Shown in pieces: positions 40,554-41,160 of a stretch of DNA of 41,160 nucleotides (position 1 is its first letter; each line of letters opens with the position of its first letter). The translations under genes and the position numbers were made by a program. Where the stretch lies: NCBI GenBank assembly GCA_947311635.1, contig CAMZLD010000120.1, forward strand, positions 1 to 41,160. The letters are read 5' to 3'. Below the pieces are notes generated by a model. The model saw only the letters and a program-made list of their open reading frames with translations. It was not told the DNA's origin and made no database searches. This DNA is from an uncultured Flavobacteriaceae bacterium. Lineage in GTDB: Bacteria > Bacteroidota > Bacteroidia > Flavobacteriales > Flavobacteriaceae.

Positions 40554-41160
40554 ATGAGTTATTCAAAACCAACTTTTAAAGAAAGGTACGGAAATTTTAT
40601 CAACGGACAATTTGTAGATCCAGTAAATGGTGAATATTTCGAAAACAGATCTCCTATTGATAATTCGCTTATTGCGAAATATCCACGTTCAAAAAAAGAA
40701 GATGTTCAGCTTGCTGTTGATGCTGCAAATGCGGCAAAAGACGCTTGGGGAAATACTTCCGCAGTAGAACGTGCAACAATGCTCAATAAAGTTGCAGATC
40801 TGATTGAGGCTAATTTAGAAGAATTTGCTTTAGTAGAAACCTGTGATAACGGAAAATCAATTAGAGAAACATTAAATGCAGATGTGCCATTAGCTATTGA
40901 TCATTGGCGTTATTTTGCGGCTGTTATTAGAGCGGAAGAAGGAACTGCTACAGAATTAGACCAGAATACACTTTCTATGAATATCAAAGAGCCGCTAGGT
41001 GTAGTTGCACAAATTATTCCTTGGAATTTCCCATTATTAATGTTGTCATGGAAATTGCCACCAGCATTAGCGGCAGGAAACTGTGTTATTTTAAAACCTG
41101 CAGAACAAACACCATCTACTGCTACCTTATTAATGGAAAAAATAGCCGATGTTTTTCCTC
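40554..41160 (+). CDS. Aldehyde dehydrogenase (ExaC/AldB-like), N-terminal part
   Basis: The frame opens at ATG 40554 and runs off the right edge, giving the first 202 residues. MSYSKPTFKERYGNFINGQFVDPVNGEYFENRSPID is the usual start of ExaC/AcoD/AldB acetaldehyde dehydrogenases. IIPWNFPLLMLSWKLPPALAAGNCVILKPAEQTP is the NAD(P)-binding segment with the conserved Asn of WNFP and the Lys of KPAE. The catalytic Cys and Glu lie beyond the window. It oxidises short-chain aldehydes to acids in the cytoplasm. It is divergent from its likely AraC regulator. Confidence 0.93.
   Translation, partial: MSYSKPTFKERYGNFINGQFVDPVNGEYFENRSPIDNSLIAKYPRSKKEDVQLAVDAANAAKDAWGNTSAVERATMLNKVADLIEANLEEFALVETCDNGKSIRETLNADVPLAIDHWRYFAAVIRAEEGTATELDQNTLSMNIKEPLGVVAQIIPWNFPLLMLSWKLPPALAAGNCVILKPAEQTPSTATLLMEKIADVFP

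Noticed and set aside
1-41160. Horizontally acquired island, prophage, CRISPR or toxin-antitoxin locus
   Set aside because: Composition and gene content look uniform and core-like. I found no integrase, phage structural gene, spaced repeat array or small paired toxin-antitoxin genes.

Overview
The window is one contiguous, gene-dense, AT-rich piece of bacterial chromosome, almost certainly from a member of the Flavobacteriaceae (Bacteroidota). The evidence is the -7 promoter box TAnnTTTG in front of many genes and both tRNAs, weak Shine-Dalgarno signals, lineage-typical proteins (a DnaX without zinc cysteines, a RecQ with a late zinc cluster, DUF3822 next to rsmD, a SurA-like PPIase trio next to MoxR), and a gene pair that looks like the first two steps of capnine (sulfonolipid) synthesis. 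I see no prophage, plasmid, CRISPR, rRNA or intact insertion sequence. Most of the window is core genome, so the unusual points are protein architecture, regulatory DNA and motif distribution.

Layout. 1-3.8 kb (+): the end of an acyl-CoA ligase, dnaX-miaE, and an OmpA-type lipoprotein. 3.9-8.2 kb: mnmE, a cysteine desulfurase, a small lipoprotein, an Smr-domain protein and an ArsC/LMW-phosphatase-like protein, arranged as convergent and divergent pairs. 8.2-16.0 kb (-): two tandem PPK2 polyphosphate kinases, the capnine-type acyltransferase and cysteate-synthase-like pair, oligopeptidase B and a RecD-like helicase. 16.1-18.2 kb (+): a two-TM protein, DUF3822 and rsmD. 18.2-23.2 kb (-): an operon of a two-parvulin PPIase, a lipoprotein, a SurA-like PPIase and a MoxR ATPase. 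23.3-28.2 kb: DUF493 (-), then NadR-like ATPase-recQ-fmt with ATGA overlaps, HU, and yqgE (+). 28.2-31.9 kb: class IV aminotransferase, a SRPBCC protein, tRNA-Met, a GNAT acetyltransferase, tRNA-Gly, rhomboid protease, and a divergent LpxL-type acyltransferase. 31.9-36.9 kb (-): two paralogous four-TM proteins behind glmM, a gene-free 420 bp stretch with degenerate inverted repeats, then rpsA. 37.1-41.2 kb: an ABC-2 exporter pair and an AraC regulator (-), divergent from an aldehyde dehydrogenase that runs off the end (+).

The best leads are: (1) ribosomal protein S1 carrying a complete DUF2853 domain fused to its N terminus through a charged linker; (2) the octamer TTCCGAAG, present 11 times, 9 of them in one orientation regardless of gene strand and reading frame, where base composition predicts about one copy; (3) the cysteate synthase/cysteate acyltransferase pair, split by a terminator and a promoter; (4) a tandem pair of small four-helix membrane proteins with repeated His motifs behind glmM; (5) three TTATTAACAA repeats upstream of HU; and (6) promoters placed 3-5 nt before ATG codons, implying leaderless mRNAs. 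All calls come from reading the sequence and recalling protein families. No database search was run.
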